Positions 7,486-18,459 are shown, numbered from the stretch's first letter. The stretch: DNA of 64,000 nt from Candidatus Peregrinibacteria bacterium RIFOXYB2_FULL_33_20 (GCA_001788835.1 MFXK01000001.1:18706-82705), one strand, 5' to 3'. Numbers and translations are program-made. The notes: generated from the letters alone by a model not told the origin.

Positions 7486-8838
7486 ATGCAAAAAACAACT
7501 ATACCAATTAAAGGCATGCATTGTAAGTCATGCGAAATTCTAATTGAAGATTCCTTGAAAGAAATTAGTGGAGTGTCAAAAGTTTTTGTTAGTTTAAAGA
7601 GAAAAGAAGCGGAAATCCATTCGAATAGGGTTTTAAAATCGGAAGAGATTTCACATAAAGTAGAAGAAGCTGGATATGAAGTCGGATTTGATGATAAAAA
7701 ACATTGGTTTAGCAGGGATTTAAATGAATATAAAGATCTGTTAAAAGCTTTTTTAGTATTTTTGGTCTTGTATTTTTTTGTTAAAACTTTGGGCTTAACA
7801 AGTATAAGTGTTGGTGGAGGTACGCCTAGCAGTTTACCAGTAGTTTTTTTAGTTGGATTAACGGCTGGGGTATCTACATGTATGGCTTTGGTTGGTGGTT
7901 TGGTTTTAGGAATTTCCGCCCGCCATGCAGAGAAACATCCTGAAGCAACTGCCTTACAGAATTTTAGGCCTCATGTGTTTTTTAATATTGGACGAATAAT
8001 TTCTTATTTTTTGCTTGGAGGTTTAATTGGTATGATAGGTAAAGCATTTCAATTGTCTGGGATAGTTTTAGGGACTTTAATTATAGCGGTTGGATTAGTA
8101 ATGTTTTTACTTGGTTTGCAATTAACTGAAATTTCCCCACGTTTATCAAGCTTTAAATTTACCTTGCCTTCAAGTATAAGCAAGGCTTTGGGTATACGCA
8201 AACATCATGAAAAAGAATATAGTCATCTTAATTCTATGTTTGTTGGAGCTTTGACTTTTTTTCTTCCATGTGGATTTACACAGGCCATGCAATTATATGC
8301 CATGACGACCGGTAGTTTTACACAAGGGGCGTTAATTATGTCTATATTTGCATTGGGAACGACTCCAGGTCTTCTTGGAGTGGGAGGACTTGCGTCAGTT
8401 TTGAAAGGCCAATCTGCTAAGAAATTTTTTAAATTTGCCGGTTTGGTGGTTTTATTTTTGGCTGTTTTTAACATAACCAATGGCTATAATTTAACAGGAT
8501 GGGGGGCTTTTAATTTTAGTCAAAACAATCAAATTCAAAATGTGAATGATGAGAATGTTAGTATCGAAAATGGAGTGCAAATTGTGAAAATGGAGCAAGG
8601 TACTTTTGGTTATAGCCCAGATGAATTTATAATAAAAAAAGGAATTCCTGTTAAATGGATTGTGAATTCTGAAAATCAATATACCTGTGCTTCTAGTATT
8701 TATTCTCAAAAACTGGGGATATCGAAAACTTTAATTGCAGGTGAAAATGTTATTGAGTTTACTCCTGATCAAACAGGTCAGATACCTTTTAGCTGTTCAA
8801 TGGGGATGTATACAGGGAAATTTAATGTGGTTGAATAA
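7486..8838 (+). CDS. HMA - CcdA/DsbD-like transmembrane - cupredoxin fusion protein
   Basis: The protein has three parts. First is a cytoplasmic heavy-metal-associated domain (residues 1-70, GMHCKSC with C13/C16). Next is a six- to seven-helix membrane domain of the CcdA/DsbD or TauE/UreH-like type (about 85-345), with one cysteine in the first helix pair (VSTCMALVGG) and another in FLPCGFTQAM. Last is an exported cupredoxin-like domain (about 365-450) with CSMGM ligands (C437, M441). It lies between csoR and copA, so it probably moves copper or reducing equivalents across the membrane and hands Cu(I) to or from the cupredoxin. Such fusions are known next to copper ATPases; the precise reaction is not established from sequence. 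Confidence 0.88.
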   Translation: MQKTTIPIKGMHCKSCEILIEDSLKEISGVSKVFVSLKRKEAEIHSNRVLKSEEISHKVEEAGYEVGFDDKKHWFSRDLNEYKDLLKAFLVFLVLYFFVKTLGLTSISVGGGTPSSLPVVFLVGLTAGVSTCMALVGGLVLGISARHAEKHPEATALQNFRPHVFFNIGRIISYFLLGGLIGMIGKAFQLSGIVLGTLIIAVGLVMFLLGLQLTEISPRLSSFKFTLPSSISKALGIRKHHEKEYSHLNSMFVGALTFFLPCGFTQAMQLYAMTTGSFTQGALIMSIFALGTTPGLLGVGGLASVLKGQSAKKFFKFAGLVVLFLAVFNITNGYNLTGWGAFNFSQNNQIQNVNDENVSIENGVQIVKMEQGTFGYSPDEFIIKKGIPVKWIVNSENQYTCASSIYSQKLGISKTLIAGENVIEFTPDQTGQIPFSCSMGMYTGKFNVVE

Positions 8839-8858
8839 ATATATTTAATTTTTAAATT

Positions 8859-11204
8859 ATGAAACAAATATTGTTAATTTCAGGAATGCATTGTGCCTCA
8901 TGTGCAGGAATAATTGAAAAAGCCTTGAAAAAAGTAAATGGAGTAGCAAGTGCAAATGTTAATTTTGCGGCAGAAAAAGCTTCGATAATTTTTGATGAAT
9001 CTTTGGCAACACAAGAAAATTTGATTAAAGCGATTGAAAAAGCAGGTTATAAAGCAGAAAAAATTGATGAAAAAGATACTGAATTTGAAGCGAGGAAAAG
9101 AGAAAATTTAATTTCTGGATATAAAAAAAAGTTTTTTGTAAGTTTAATTTTGAGTTTGCCGATGCTTTATTTCATGCTACTTGATTTTTTTAAATTTTTA
9201 CCTGGAGCAAATTTATTACCACCATATTTTGGGATAGTTTCTTTGATTTTGACAACACCAGTACAATTTATAATCGGAGCAGGATTTTATAAAGGGATGT
9301 GGTCAAGCTTGAAAATGAAGACTTTTAATATGGATAGTTTAATTGCAATTGGCACATCAACTGCTTATTTTTATAGTTTAGTGAATTTTATAATTTTTGT
9401 AATATCAAACAATACAATTCTTGGTTTAGCTGGAGAGAAAATACCTGAACTTTATTTCGAAACAGCGGCCTTTTTAATTACATTTGTAATATTAGGAAAA
9501 TGGCTTGAAGTCAAAGCAAAAGGAAAGACTTCTGATGCAATAAAAAAATTAATGGGTTTGCAGGCAAAAACAGCAAGAGTTATGAGGAATGGCGTTTTCA
9601 CAGATATTTTGATTGATGATGTAGCTGTTAATGATGTGATTTTGGTTCGTCCTGGAGAAAAAGTTCCTGTTGATGGGGTGATTTCAAAAGGCAATTCTTC
9701 TGTTGATGAGTCAATGGTTACAGGTGAATCAATGCCAGTTGAGAAAAATATTGGAGATAAAGTAATTGGTTCAACAATGAATAAAATTGGCAGTTTTGAA
9801 TTTAAGGCAACAAAAATTGGTTCTGAAAGTACTTTGGCGCAGATAATTAGATTAATAGAAGAGGCACAAGGATCCAAAGCCCCAATTCAGGCTTTTGCCG
9901 ATAAAATTTCCGCATATTTTGTGCCAATTGTTATTGGAATTGCAATTTTAACATTTTTAATTTGGTATTTTGCGTTAGGAGCTAGTCTTTCCTTTGCTTT
10001 GATGGCTTTTACAGCTGTAATAGTTATTGCCTGTCCTTGTGCTTTGGGCCTGGCAACTCCAACTGCAATTATGGTTGGAACAGGCAAAGGGGCTGAACAT
10101 GGGATATTGATAAAGGGTGGAGAACCTCTTGAAGCGGCTAAAAAAGTTAATGTCATAGTTTTTGATAAAACAGGTACTTTGACAAAGGGAAAACCAGAAG
10201 TAACTGATTTGTTAACTTTTAGCAGTATTGATGAAGATGATCTTCTGATGATATCTGCCAGTTTAGAAAAACAATCAGAACATCCTTTGGCAGAAGCTAT
10301 TTATAATTATGCAAATGAAGAAGGGATTAAATTTGAAGAAATTTTAGATTTTCAAGCAGTTCCTGGACATGGAGTCTCTGGGAAGGTAAACAATCACAAA
10401 TATTATTTTGGAAACAGAAAATTAATTTCTGAAATAGCAAAATTAGATATAGAAAAAATTAATAGAAAAATTTCTAGATTAGAAGATCAAGGAAAAACAG
10501 TTATGATTTTGGCATCTGAAAAGGAGATTTTGGGAGTAATTGCTGTTGCTGACACTGTTAAAGAAAATTCCAAAGAAGCAATTTTAGCTTTAAAAAAATT
10601 AGGCATGGATATTTATATGATAACAGGTGATAATAGAAGAACGGCTTCAGCAATTGCAAAGGAATTAGGAATAATAAATGTTTTGTCGGAAGTTTTGCCT
10701 GAAGATAAAGCTTTGGAAGTTAAGAAGTTACAGCAAAATCAAAAAATTGTAGCCATGGTTGGGGATGGAATAAATGATTCGCCAGCTTTGGCTCAGGCTG
10801 ATCTTGGTATCGCCATGGGTTCGGGTACTGACGTTGCCATGGAGACAGGGGGGATAGTGATGGTAAAAAATGATTTGAGAGATGTTGTTACAGCAATTTC
10901 TTTATCAAGGGAAACTGTAAACAAAATTAAGCAAAATATGTTTTTTGCATTGTTTTATAATGTTATTGGCATTCCGGTAGCGGCAAGAATTTTTGCAGGA
11001 CTTGGTTTGGTTTTGAAACCTGAGCTTGCAGGACTGGCAATGGCTTTTAGTTCGATTTCCGTTGTCTCAAACTCACTGCTTTTAAGATTTTTTAGGCCAA
11101 ACAAAAGAAACTATATTTCAATACTGGCTCCGTTTATAATGGTTATTTTATTCACCTTTATTTTTATTGAATTTGCGAGGTTGAGTGGGGGGATGAAAAA
11201 TTAG
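8859..11204 (+). CDS. copA: Cu(+)-exporting P1B-type ATPase
   Basis: This copper-translocating P-type ATPase exports Cu(I) from the cytoplasm. It has one N-terminal HMA domain (GMHCASC, about residues 9-15), the actuator loop TGES, the membrane metal-site motif ACPCAL and the phosphorylation motif [18 protein letters not shown] contains the P1B His-Pro motif, and [20 protein letters not shown] completes the set. The length of 781 residues is normal. It is the last gene of the csoR operon, 20 bases after the fusion gene, and is presumably induced by copper through CsoR. Confidence 0.97.
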   Translation: MKQILLISGMHCASCAGIIEKALKKVNGVASANVNFAAEKASIIFDESLATQENLIKAIEKAGYKAEKIDEKDTEFEARKRENLISGYKKKFFVSLILSLPMLYFMLLDFFKFLPGANLLPPYFGIVSLILTTPVQFIIGAGFYKGMWSSLKMKTFNMDSLIAIGTSTAYFYSLVNFIIFVISNNTILGLAGEKIPELYFETAAFLITFVILGKWLEVKAKGKTSDAIKKLMGLQAKTARVMRNGVFTDILIDDVAVNDVILVRPGEKVPVDGVISKGNSSVDESMVTGESMPVEKNIGDKVIGSTMNKIGSFEFKATKIGSESTLAQIIRLIEEAQGSKAPIQAFADKISAYFVPIVIGIAILTFLIWYFALGASLSFALMAFTAVIVIACPCALGLATPTAIMVGTGKGAEHGILIKGGEPLEAAKKVNVIVFDKTGTLTKGKPEVTDLLTFSSIDEDDLLMISASLEKQSEHPLAEAIYNYANEEGIKFEEILDFQAVPGHGVSGKVNNHKYYFGNRKLISEIAKLDIEKINRKISRLEDQGKTVMILASEKEILGVIAVADTVKENSKEAILALKKLGMDIYMITGDNRRTASAIAKELGIINVLSEVLPEDKALEVKKLQQNQKIVAMVGDGINDSPALAQADLGIAMGSGTDVAMETGGIVMVKNDLRDVVTAISLSRETVNKIKQNMFFALFYNVIGIPVAARIFAGLGLVLKPELAGLAMAFSSISVVSNSLLLRFFRPNKRNYISILAPFIMVILFTFIFIEFARLSGGMKN

Positions 11205-11245
11205 TTGATAAAGTTTGAAAGTTATAGATTTTATGAGCTTTTTGT

Positions 11246-11278
11246 GATAAAATATTATGATTTAAATGATATTTTATC
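11246..11278 (+). promoter_or_regulatory. 33-base inverted repeat abutting a start codon
   Basis: GATAAAATATTAT and ATGATATTTTATC form a 13-base-pair arm with one mismatch around a 7-base loop. It ends immediately before the ATG of the 1935-residue protein. It could be an operator or a hairpin that limits ribosome access, or it could terminate the copper operon. Confidence 0.4.
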
Positions 11279-14200
11279 ATGTTTTTGCAATATATCAAAA
11301 TTATAGAAATAAAAAATGTGTATTTTGCTTCTGAAAGTGAGGTTATTGCAGAAGATAGTGAAAATAATTGGTATGAAAAATTACAAAAAATTCGGAATCT
11401 TTTATCCAAATCTGAAACTGGTAAGGAAGCAGATCAGGGTAGAGTGGAAAAATTAAAAAGACTTTATCTGGCAGCAACTAGTATCGAAATGCTGCGTTAT
11501 AGACATAATTATTTTAATGAAATATCTTATGGATATTTTCGTGATTTAGGATTACAGTTTCCTAGTTATGACAATTTATTAAGAAATTCAATCAGCAATA
11601 TAAATGAGTGGGAACTTTTTATTGTTTATGCTTATACAATATTATCTCAGCTTGGTGATTTGTCTGATACAAAAAATTTAGGACTGGATGACGCTGAAAT
11701 AGATATTTTTAACAGACAAAAAGATCAAGTTTTAACAAATTTTGATGGGAATCACTGTCGTAACTTGCGGGCCATAATTGCTGAACTAGAAGTTGCTAAT
11801 CAAACAGCAATATCACGGGGAAAGATCAGAAATTTATCTCTATTGCGACATATTGGTGATTTTTTTGATTTGCCCGACACGAAAGAAGGCGTTTTATCTG
11901 AATTAATACCTCGAAAAGCGATACTCTGTTTAATGAGGTGGGCACCTGATGTAAGTTTTAGTGATGAAGAGATGGAATATGCTAAAAAAATATATGGCAT
12001 CGAAAAGACTGAATCCCAAGAAGAATTTGCTATAGATGTTTTATATAAACATCCTGGAAAGTTTAATTTGTTAAATTTATCTTATCTTTATCTTTCTCAA
12101 ATATTACGTAAAACCCCTAGTGTGCAAAATAAAATTGAAGAGCTGGTAAGAAAAAAAAAGATAAGAATAAAACGATTTACAAAACGAGCTTTTAGTGCGG
12201 CCGCGATAGGATCCGTCGCTTTAGGGGCTATTAATTTGTTCCCAAAGGAAATTGTTGATGCTTCAAGAGGTTATTTAGGAGCTGATGGCCAAAATCAAGT
12301 TACAGTTAATAGTGGAAATTCCGTAAGAAAATTAAGGTATAGAGCGTTGATAATCGACTATTTAACAACCCCAGTTTTTACAGCAGAGGCTGATATGAAT
12401 AAGCTTTTATCAGAAATGATAGACAAACTTAAGCCAAGTGATGATTTATTAACTTTAAGGCCAGATAATGTGCCAAAAGTAATAGATTTTTATGAGGCAT
12501 TAGATGGGTGGCCAGATTTTCAGAAAAAATATTTAGAAGATTTAAAATTAGATGATTCTATCGGTGGCGAACTTAATCAATCTAATTATAAACAAAAATT
12601 GTCATTAATATCGTCTGTTTTAGAGAAAGATAAAGGAGAAATTTTTGAGATATTGCAGGAAAAAATTTGTAAAAGTTTATCATTGAAAATTGATATAACT
12701 ACAGAGGAAGGAGAAGCGGCTTTTTTTGAAATTATAGGGACTTTAACTAAATTTCATATCCCAGGAAGAGAGGAAAATTATAAAGGTTTTGATAGAAATA
12801 GATTGTTGGAAAATATATCAAGAATGATTTTTGAATCAAGGAATATTGAGGCAATATTATATGATGGAGTAGTTCATGGGAAAATTGAAAATTTGCTTAA
12901 ATTATCTGAAATTAAAAAGAAACTTATTGATATTTATGGAAATGATATTGGGTTTTATTTGGAATTAAGACCAGGTCTTTCTGAAAGTGATATTAATTTT
13001 AAAAAAACAGTTGTTGATGTAAATAATTTTGAAGAATTAGAATCGCAAACAGATCAAATGTTATTTTTTTTGGGGAGGTGGGGGCTAGATAGAAGTTCTG
13101 TCCTATCAAGCAATTATAATAAACGACCAATTACAGGGATGGAAATTAAAGAGGCATATTTTAAATCTTTAGATTTTTCAAGACTCCCCCTAAAAATTTC
13201 TTCAGATAAAGATGCTCAAGCTGTTCAGAAAATTGCTGAACAATGCAGTTCAGCTGATTTTTTGGAAATCTATCTTTCAAGAGTAAAAGTTGATTTACGT
13301 TGGTTTAAACATAAAACTGGTGTGGATTTTTATATCTCTCGAGGATATGGTTATTATCATATTTCAAAATATTTAGAATATATATTTAAAGGAATTAAGC
13401 TTACTGATAAAAATACTGCAATGTGGAGTTCAGTTGCTTTAAGTTCATTGTCAACTGATACTTTCCAGATTGAATATGACAATTTAAAGATCAATAATAT
13501 AACAGATTTTGAGAATTTTATGAATAAATTGAGCCAATATAAAGGTATTTCTCCGCAATTTGCCGAGCTATATCTTGAGGGGAGTCAAATTGATTTTGCC
13601 GATTCATTTTTTACGTTGGATATTAGAGCTTTGGCGAATATATTTGGTTGTCTTAATTTACAAAGAAAATCAAATGTTGAGAAAGTTGATTATAAAATAT
13701 TAAATGGTTATCAAACAGAAGTTTTGAATATGTTAGTGGATAATTTATTGCAAAAATCAATTAATAGACTTGTTTCGGATCATACCTTGGATATTGAACA
13801 GAAGTTACAAAGACTGGCATATCTTTATCAAATAGCTTCTATTGAAGGTAGTATACCATTATCCATGAGCTATCTTGAAGCATATAGAGAGATATTTAGT
13901 GACTTTGAGATCGTACAGTTTAGAGACCCTAATAAAGAAAAAATGCTCCAATATGACGAAGCAAAATTTATGCAAAGAGTTGCAGAAGGGATAATAATGT
14001 CTAGAAATGGCTATGAAAGAGAAGTATTATATAATAATAGGTTTTACTATAAATTTCAGGCGGATAAAGCTTCAATAATAATAAGTGCAATCGATATGTC
14101 AGAATCTGTTAATCAACGAGTAGCTAAATATCTTGGTTATTGGACAGGAGAAACGCATATTACACCGGAATTAGTGGATAAATTATTGGCAAACGATAAA

Positions 14201-17086
14201 TATATTCTTACAAGTACTTCTGTTGATAATTTGTTATTAATAGTAACATTTTCTTTAAATGGGAAATTACAATTTGGTTCAGATTATTTATCATCTTTGC
14301 AATCCAAGCAGGATTTGCAAAAATTAGGACGTTTATGGGATTATTTTACTGAAGATCAGAAAAAACAAGTATGGGATTTTCTTAATTTAAAAGGAGAATT
14401 AAATCAAGAAAAAGCTCAGCGTATAATGAGTATTGGAATGCCATCATTTGATCGATACGCTGTTGAAAACGGTAATATTAGTTTACCGATTTTAACTAAA
14501 GACAACGCGAAGTGGATTGTTGATTTGGTTGAATCTGGAAGTGATTTTGCAAAAAAACTTAAAATTACAGATTATCCAGGATCTTTTAATACCTTAGATG
14601 AAATTAATATTGTGCTTAATTTGTTATCATTACATGCATATTTGGAGAAATCTCCATTAGCTAATCTATTCCAAGATGGCAGTTTCTTGGACAAACTTAT
14701 TGCTAATACAAATGTTAAGATTATCGCTGATTTAAGTCTGCTAATGGAAATAGACCGAGAGATACCAAATAATATTTTAAAAAGACTAGTTGAAAAGACA
14801 CGACTTGTTCAGGCAGATATACTGCTAATATTGGAATTACGTGTAAACAAAAGGCAATCTAATAATAATTTTGAATTCGTTGAGGCACTTTTAACTAAAT
14901 ATTTTGCTTTATATAGAACGTTTGATCCGCAAATAAATATGGCAGTGTTAAAATTTTTTAAAAATTTTCAGACTTCTGATTTTTCACATGCCATGTACGT
15001 GGAATTATTTGAAAGACTTGATTTAAGGGATATTGACTTAACAACAGAAGAGGGAAGAGCAATTTTTGCCTCATTATATTATTTATATCCTGAGGTTTTA
15101 GAATCCAGCGATCATAATAGTAGTAGTGATGATGAATATTATAATTATAATCCAGATGAGGAAGCAAAAAAAATCTTTGCAGCCTTTCAGCGTTACACCA
15201 AAGGGAGAATTAATTTTCGTGATCTGAGAATTAAGGATAGATTTGATTTAATAGAGGTTATGGGAAATGATAGGGATAATGTATTGGATATAGCATTTAC
15301 TGATTTTGTGGCGCCAAGAAGTTTAGATGAATTAGAAACATTTGATTTGGCATTTGATAAAGACAGGCAAACAAGATGGGCAAGATATGATAAAAAAGAT
15401 TATGATAATAACTCAGAAGATGAACAGATTTTATTATCTAGGAAATCTCGTATTGGCGAAAGGATACAAAATGGATTACAAGTCAGTCCAATGACCTGTT
15501 CAATGGATAATTTAAATGAGATTGAAGAAAGGGTTCGATTGGCAGCTGAATATGATTTAAAATACACCTTAAAGAGTAAAATTAATATTCAACTGCAGCA
15601 AGCAGATGGGAAACCATTGATTGCTGGAACTTTAAGTTTAGCAGATATTGATTATAATTTTAAATTGCTAGAATTTATAGGTTCAATTTCTGATTTAGAA
15701 GTTAATGGATTAGAAAATTTTCATTTAAACATTGTTTTTGGGAGCATAAATAAAGAGGGTTTAGGCAAAATTGGATTATTGATGCGGATTTTTGGTGTGG
15801 AGAAAGTATTAGAAGGTACAGATTTTAATGTAACTCCAGAAATGCTTGATGATTTAAACTTACTACAGGAAATGAGAGGCATGCTTAGGGAAAAATTTTT
15901 ATATGCAATTGCTAGGACGATAGAATCTATTAATATTAGCACAGGTAATTTAGAAGAAAATATTAATAGAGTCATAAATATATGGAATTATAGGCCGAGT
16001 GGTTATGATTATGAAAATGTTACCAGTGATGTTTCTCAGATTTTTAGATTAACTGCTAATTTTATAATGTATAGAATTTTTGATTCAAAAAAAATTGATC
16101 AGACTTCAAAAGATGAAGCTTATCGTCGATTTGTTGAATCTGGGGTTATAGTGGAAGATCCAGATAGTTTTCAGAAAGTTAGACAACGTGGAGCAAATGG
16201 CGTTTCTTATGCAAGAAAAAGGGTTGTACAAGGATTAACACAGGCATTTAATGAAAGTTTAAGCGGAAAAGATGTTGATAAGTTGATGTCTAGGGAAAGA
16301 TTAAAACAGGGATTTAAAATGTTTGAAATTAAGTCAAATGGCCAAAAAATTGGACAATTGATTCTTGGCGATCCCAATGAAGGAGCCAGAGCCGCTCTTG
16401 CCTATAGTTCAGGCAAGTCTTTATCGCAAGAAGGAATTGATTCTATTAGTAGTCGACAGCATGGTGTTACTGCCTTTCAAGCGGTAGCGCCATATACAAC
16501 AGGATCAGTGGCAAAAGGCATACTGGTACGAAATGGGGAAGTAAAAAGTGATTTGATTCAAATGGAAAGTGGGTTAGATGGGTTTGTCATTATGTATGGT
16601 GAATCTTCTCCTTTTTATGCCACCAATCCGGTTAGAATTGTTCATAAAGATAACTTAAAAGTAAGTGATATAACTGGAAATATGAGCGATAATGGTCATC
16701 TTAATTTAAGGAAACCGACTGATTATTTGAAATTTTTGGATTTAGCAGGAAAACATGGGATTTCGCTTTTTCAACAACACTTGCTTGTAAGTGATAAAAA
16801 ATCACAAATAACAAAAGAAACTTCTGAGCAAGCGGAAAGAAGAGCAATTGTTACTTTCGCTGACGGTACTTTTGGACTTTTGAATTTTGATAGTTCCACG
16901 GAGTTTACTTTTACTGATATGGTTTATGTTGCAAGAAAGCTTGGAGTGGAATTTATGGTTAATTGTGATACTGGCTATTATAATGTGAGTCAGGCATTTA
17001 AAGCAGATGGTAAAATTATAACACTTGGAGATGAGTCAGGAGCTGAGAATACATATAATGCCTTTATAGGAGTTTCTGTGCCATAA
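11279..17086 (+). CDS. giant hypothetical protein (1935 aa) with NAGPA-like C-terminal domain
   Basis: I do not recognise most of this protein. Residues 1-300 are helical and soluble. A basic cluster (RKKKIRIKRFTKR, about 291-303) precedes a single hydrophobic segment (about 304-321), suggesting a membrane anchor with the remaining 1600 residues outside. An Asp/Ser/Tyr-rich linker lies near residue 1280. The last about 300 residues resemble the phosphodiester glycosidase (NAGPA/DUF2233) fold. The run AIVTFADGTFGLLNFDSS is followed by FTDMVYVARKLGVEFMVNCD, where the family usually ends in Asn-Leu-Asp-Gly-Gly. Base composition matches the neighbours. The start is the ATG touching a 33-base inverted repeat. 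I infer a cell-surface protein acting on glycan phosphodiesters or binding them. Confidence 0.8.
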   Translation: MFLQYIKIIEIKNVYFASESEVIAEDSENNWYEKLQKIRNLLSKSETGKEADQGRVEKLKRLYLAATSIEMLRYRHNYFNEISYGYFRDLGLQFPSYDNLLRNSISNINEWELFIVYAYTILSQLGDLSDTKNLGLDDAEIDIFNRQKDQVLTNFDGNHCRNLRAIIAELEVANQTAISRGKIRNLSLLRHIGDFFDLPDTKEGVLSELIPRKAILCLMRWAPDVSFSDEEMEYAKKIYGIEKTESQEEFAIDVLYKHPGKFNLLNLSYLYLSQILRKTPSVQNKIEELVRKKKIRIKRFTKRAFSAAAIGSVALGAINLFPKEIVDASRGYLGADGQNQVTVNSGNSVRKLRYRALIIDYLTTPVFTAEADMNKLLSEMIDKLKPSDDLLTLRPDNVPKVIDFYEALDGWPDFQKKYLEDLKLDDSIGGELNQSNYKQKLSLISSVLEKDKGEIFEILQEKICKSLSLKIDITTEEGEAAFFEIIGTLTKFHIPGREENYKGFDRNRLLENISRMIFESRNIEAILYDGVVHGKIENLLKLSEIKKKLIDIYGNDIGFYLELRPGLSESDINFKKTVVDVNNFEELESQTDQMLFFLGRWGLDRSSVLSSNYNKRPITGMEIKEAYFKSLDFSRLPLKISSDKDAQAVQKIAEQCSSADFLEIYLSRVKVDLRWFKHKTGVDFYISRGYGYYHISKYLEYIFKGIKLTDKNTAMWSSVALSSLSTDTFQIEYDNLKINNITDFENFMNKLSQYKGISPQFAELYLEGSQIDFADSFFTLDIRALANIFGCLNLQRKSNVEKVDYKILNGYQTEVLNMLVDNLLQKSINRLVSDHTLDIEQKLQRLAYLYQIASIEGSIPLSMSYLEAYREIFSDFEIVQFRDPNKEKMLQYDEAKFMQRVAEGIIMSRNGYEREVLYNNRFYYKFQADKASIIISAIDMSESVNQRVAKYLGYWTGETHITPELVDKLLANDKYILTSTSVDNLLLIVTFSLNGKLQFGSDYLSSLQSKQDLQKLGRLWDYFTEDQKKQVWDFLNLKGELNQEKAQRIMSIGMPSFDRYAVENGNISLPILTKDNAKWIVDLVESGSDFAKKLKITDYPGSFNTLDEINIVLNLLSLHAYLEKSPLANLFQDGSFLDKLIANTNVKIIADLSLLMEIDREIPNNILKRLVEKTRLVQADILLILELRVNKRQSNNNFEFVEALLTKYFALYRTFDPQINMAVLKFFKNFQTSDFSHAMYVELFERLDLRDIDLTTEEGRAIFASLYYLYPEVLESSDHNSSSDDEYYNYNPDEEAKKIFAAFQRYTKGRINFRDLRIKDRFDLIEVMGNDRDNVLDIAFTDFVAPRSLDELETFDLAFDKDRQTRWARYDKKDYDNNSEDEQILLSRKSRIGERIQNGLQVSPMTCSMDNLNEIEERVRLAAEYDLKYTLKSKINIQLQQADGKPLIAGTLSLADIDYNFKLLEFIGSISDLEVNGLENFHLNIVFGSINKEGLGKIGLLMRIFGVEKVLEGTDFNVTPEMLDDLNLLQEMRGMLREKFLYAIARTIESINISTGNLEENINRVINIWNYRPSGYDYENVTSDVSQIFRLTANFIMYRIFDSKKIDQTSKDEAYRRFVESGVIVEDPDSFQKVRQRGANGVSYARKRVVQGLTQAFNESLSGKDVDKLMSRERLKQGFKMFEIKSNGQKIGQLILGDPNEGARAALAYSSGKSLSQEGIDSISSRQHGVTAFQAVAPYTTGSVAKGILVRNGEVKSDLIQMESGLDGFVIMYGESSPFYATNPVRIVHKDNLKVSDITGNMSDNGHLNLRKPTDYLKFLDLAGKHGISLFQQHLLVSDKKSQITKETSEQAERRAIVTFADGTFGLLNFDSSTEFTFTDMVYVARKLGVEFMVNCDTGYYNVSQAFKADGKIITLGDESGAENTYNAFIGVSVP

Positions 17087-17156
17087 TTATGATATCAAAT
17101 TATTTTTGCAGTGGATTTGTATTTGTGATAAAGAATATAAGCATATAAATCATTTT

Positions 17157-18410
17157 ATGCCCAAAATTGAACTGCTTGCCCCGGTTGGATCTTTTGCCTC
17201 GTTACAGGCCGCTATTAAAGCAGGTTGCGATAGCGTGTATTTTGGTGTTCATCAACTTCATATGAGAGCTAGATCTGCACATAATTTTAGCTTAGAGGAA
17301 TTAACTGAAGTTGTTAAAATTTGTAAAAAAGCAAAAGTTAAAACTCATATTACACTAAATTGTCTACTTTATGATCATGATTTGATTTTGATGAGAAAGA
17401 TTATTGATAATGCTAAATCTAAAGGGGTTGATGCGTTAATTGTTCAGGACGCTGCGGCAATTTCTTATGCTCAGGAAATTGAGATGCAGATTCATGGATC
17501 AACTCAGTTATCAATTTCGAATTTTGAGTCACTTAAATTTTACGCTAAATATTTTGATACAATTGTTTTGGCGCGTGAGTTGGATTTGAAAACGATCAAA
17601 TATATTTGCAATAAAATTAAAGAAGAACAAATAAAAGGTCCTTCAGGAAAATTAGTTAAAATAGAAATTTTTGGTCATGGAGCGTTATGTATTGCTCAGA
17701 GTGGCCGGTGTCAGATGAGTATTTTGCAAGCAAACGCTTCGGCTCAAAGGGGGGCATGTCTTCATGAATGCAGGAAAAAGTATAGAATTATTGAAGATGA
17801 AACTGGAAAAGAATTGATGATGGATAATGAATTTATTATGAGCCCGAAAGATTTATGCACGTTGCCATTTTTGGATCAAGTGGTGGATACTGGCATTAGT
17901 GTGTTGAAAATCGAAGGGCGTGGTCGATCAGCTGATTATGTTGATACTGTTATTCGCGTCTATCGACAAGCTTTGGACAGTATTGAACAAGAAAAATTTT
18001 CACAACACAAAGTAGACAAGTGGATGAAAGAACTTGAAAAAGTTTATAATAGGGGGCTTTGCGATGGATATTATTTGGGTAAGCCTTTACCTGATTTTAG
18101 TTGTGATTCAGGCAATAAATCGTCTGAAGAAAAAACTTATATTGGACAGATTCAACATTATTATGACAAAGCTAAAATTGCAGAAATTAATGTTTCCGCA
18201 CATTCTTTAGCCAAAGGAGATAGGATTGTCATAATTGGCAATACAACAGGAGTTATATATTCACAAGTTGAGTCAATGATGGAGCGGGATAAGTTTGTTG
18301 AAAAAAGTGGCAAGTCTAGTTTGATTACAATACCTTTAGATAAGAAAGTTAGGCATAATGATAAGGTATATGTGGTGAGGGAACGAAAAATTTTGAATTC
18401 TAAATTTTGA
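17157..18410 (+). CDS. peptidase U32-family protein (RlhA/TrhP-type hydroxylation enzyme)
   Basis: U32-family proteins, formerly called collagenase-like peptidases, include the enzymes that hydroxylate cytidine in 23S rRNA (RlhA) or uridine in tRNA (TrhP). The start MPKIELLAPVGSF at 17157 is the family start; the longer track ORF adds an unrelated N-terminus. The four iron-sulfur cysteines lie in ALCIAQSGRC and RGACLHEC. The signature VLKIEGRGRSADYVDTVIR is present, as is a short U32 C-terminal domain (AKGDRIVIIGNTTGVI). The last codons and stop lie inside a copy of the dispersed AT-rich repeat. A ferredoxin gene follows 49 bases downstream and is a plausible electron donor. Confidence 0.88.
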   Translation: MPKIELLAPVGSFASLQAAIKAGCDSVYFGVHQLHMRARSAHNFSLEELTEVVKICKKAKVKTHITLNCLLYDHDLILMRKIIDNAKSKGVDALIVQDAAAISYAQEIEMQIHGSTQLSISNFESLKFYAKYFDTIVLARELDLKTIKYICNKIKEEQIKGPSGKLVKIEIFGHGALCIAQSGRCQMSILQANASAQRGACLHECRKKYRIIEDETGKELMMDNEFIMSPKDLCTLPFLDQVVDTGISVLKIEGRGRSADYVDTVIRVYRQALDSIEQEKFSQHKVDKWMKELEKVYNRGLCDGYYLGKPLPDFSCDSGNKSSEEKTYIGQIQHYYDKAKIAEINVSAHSLAKGDRIVIIGNTTGVIYSQVESMMERDKFVEKSGKSSLITIPLDKKVRHNDKVYVVRERKILNSKF

Positions 18411-18417
18411 ATTTTGA
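18398..18417. repeat. dispersed AT-rich motif, copy 1
   Basis: The 20-mer TTCTAAATTTTGAATTTTGA overlaps the last codons and stop of the U32 gene. An exact inverted copy occurs at 50732-50751 and near copies at 23127 and 36920. Confidence 0.6.
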
Positions 18418-18459
18418 ATTGGGGAAATAGAAAAATAATATTAAATATTTAATTTATTT

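Noticed and set aside
9452-10156. Minus-strand ORFs inside copA.
   Set aside because: They are shadows of copA, whose motifs are complete.
15087-15160. Repetitive codons in the giant protein (DHNSSSDDEYYNYNPDEE) as a possible frameshift hotspot or CRISPR-like repeat.
   Set aside because: The frame is continuous through it and there is no regular repeat unit; it is an acidic linker.
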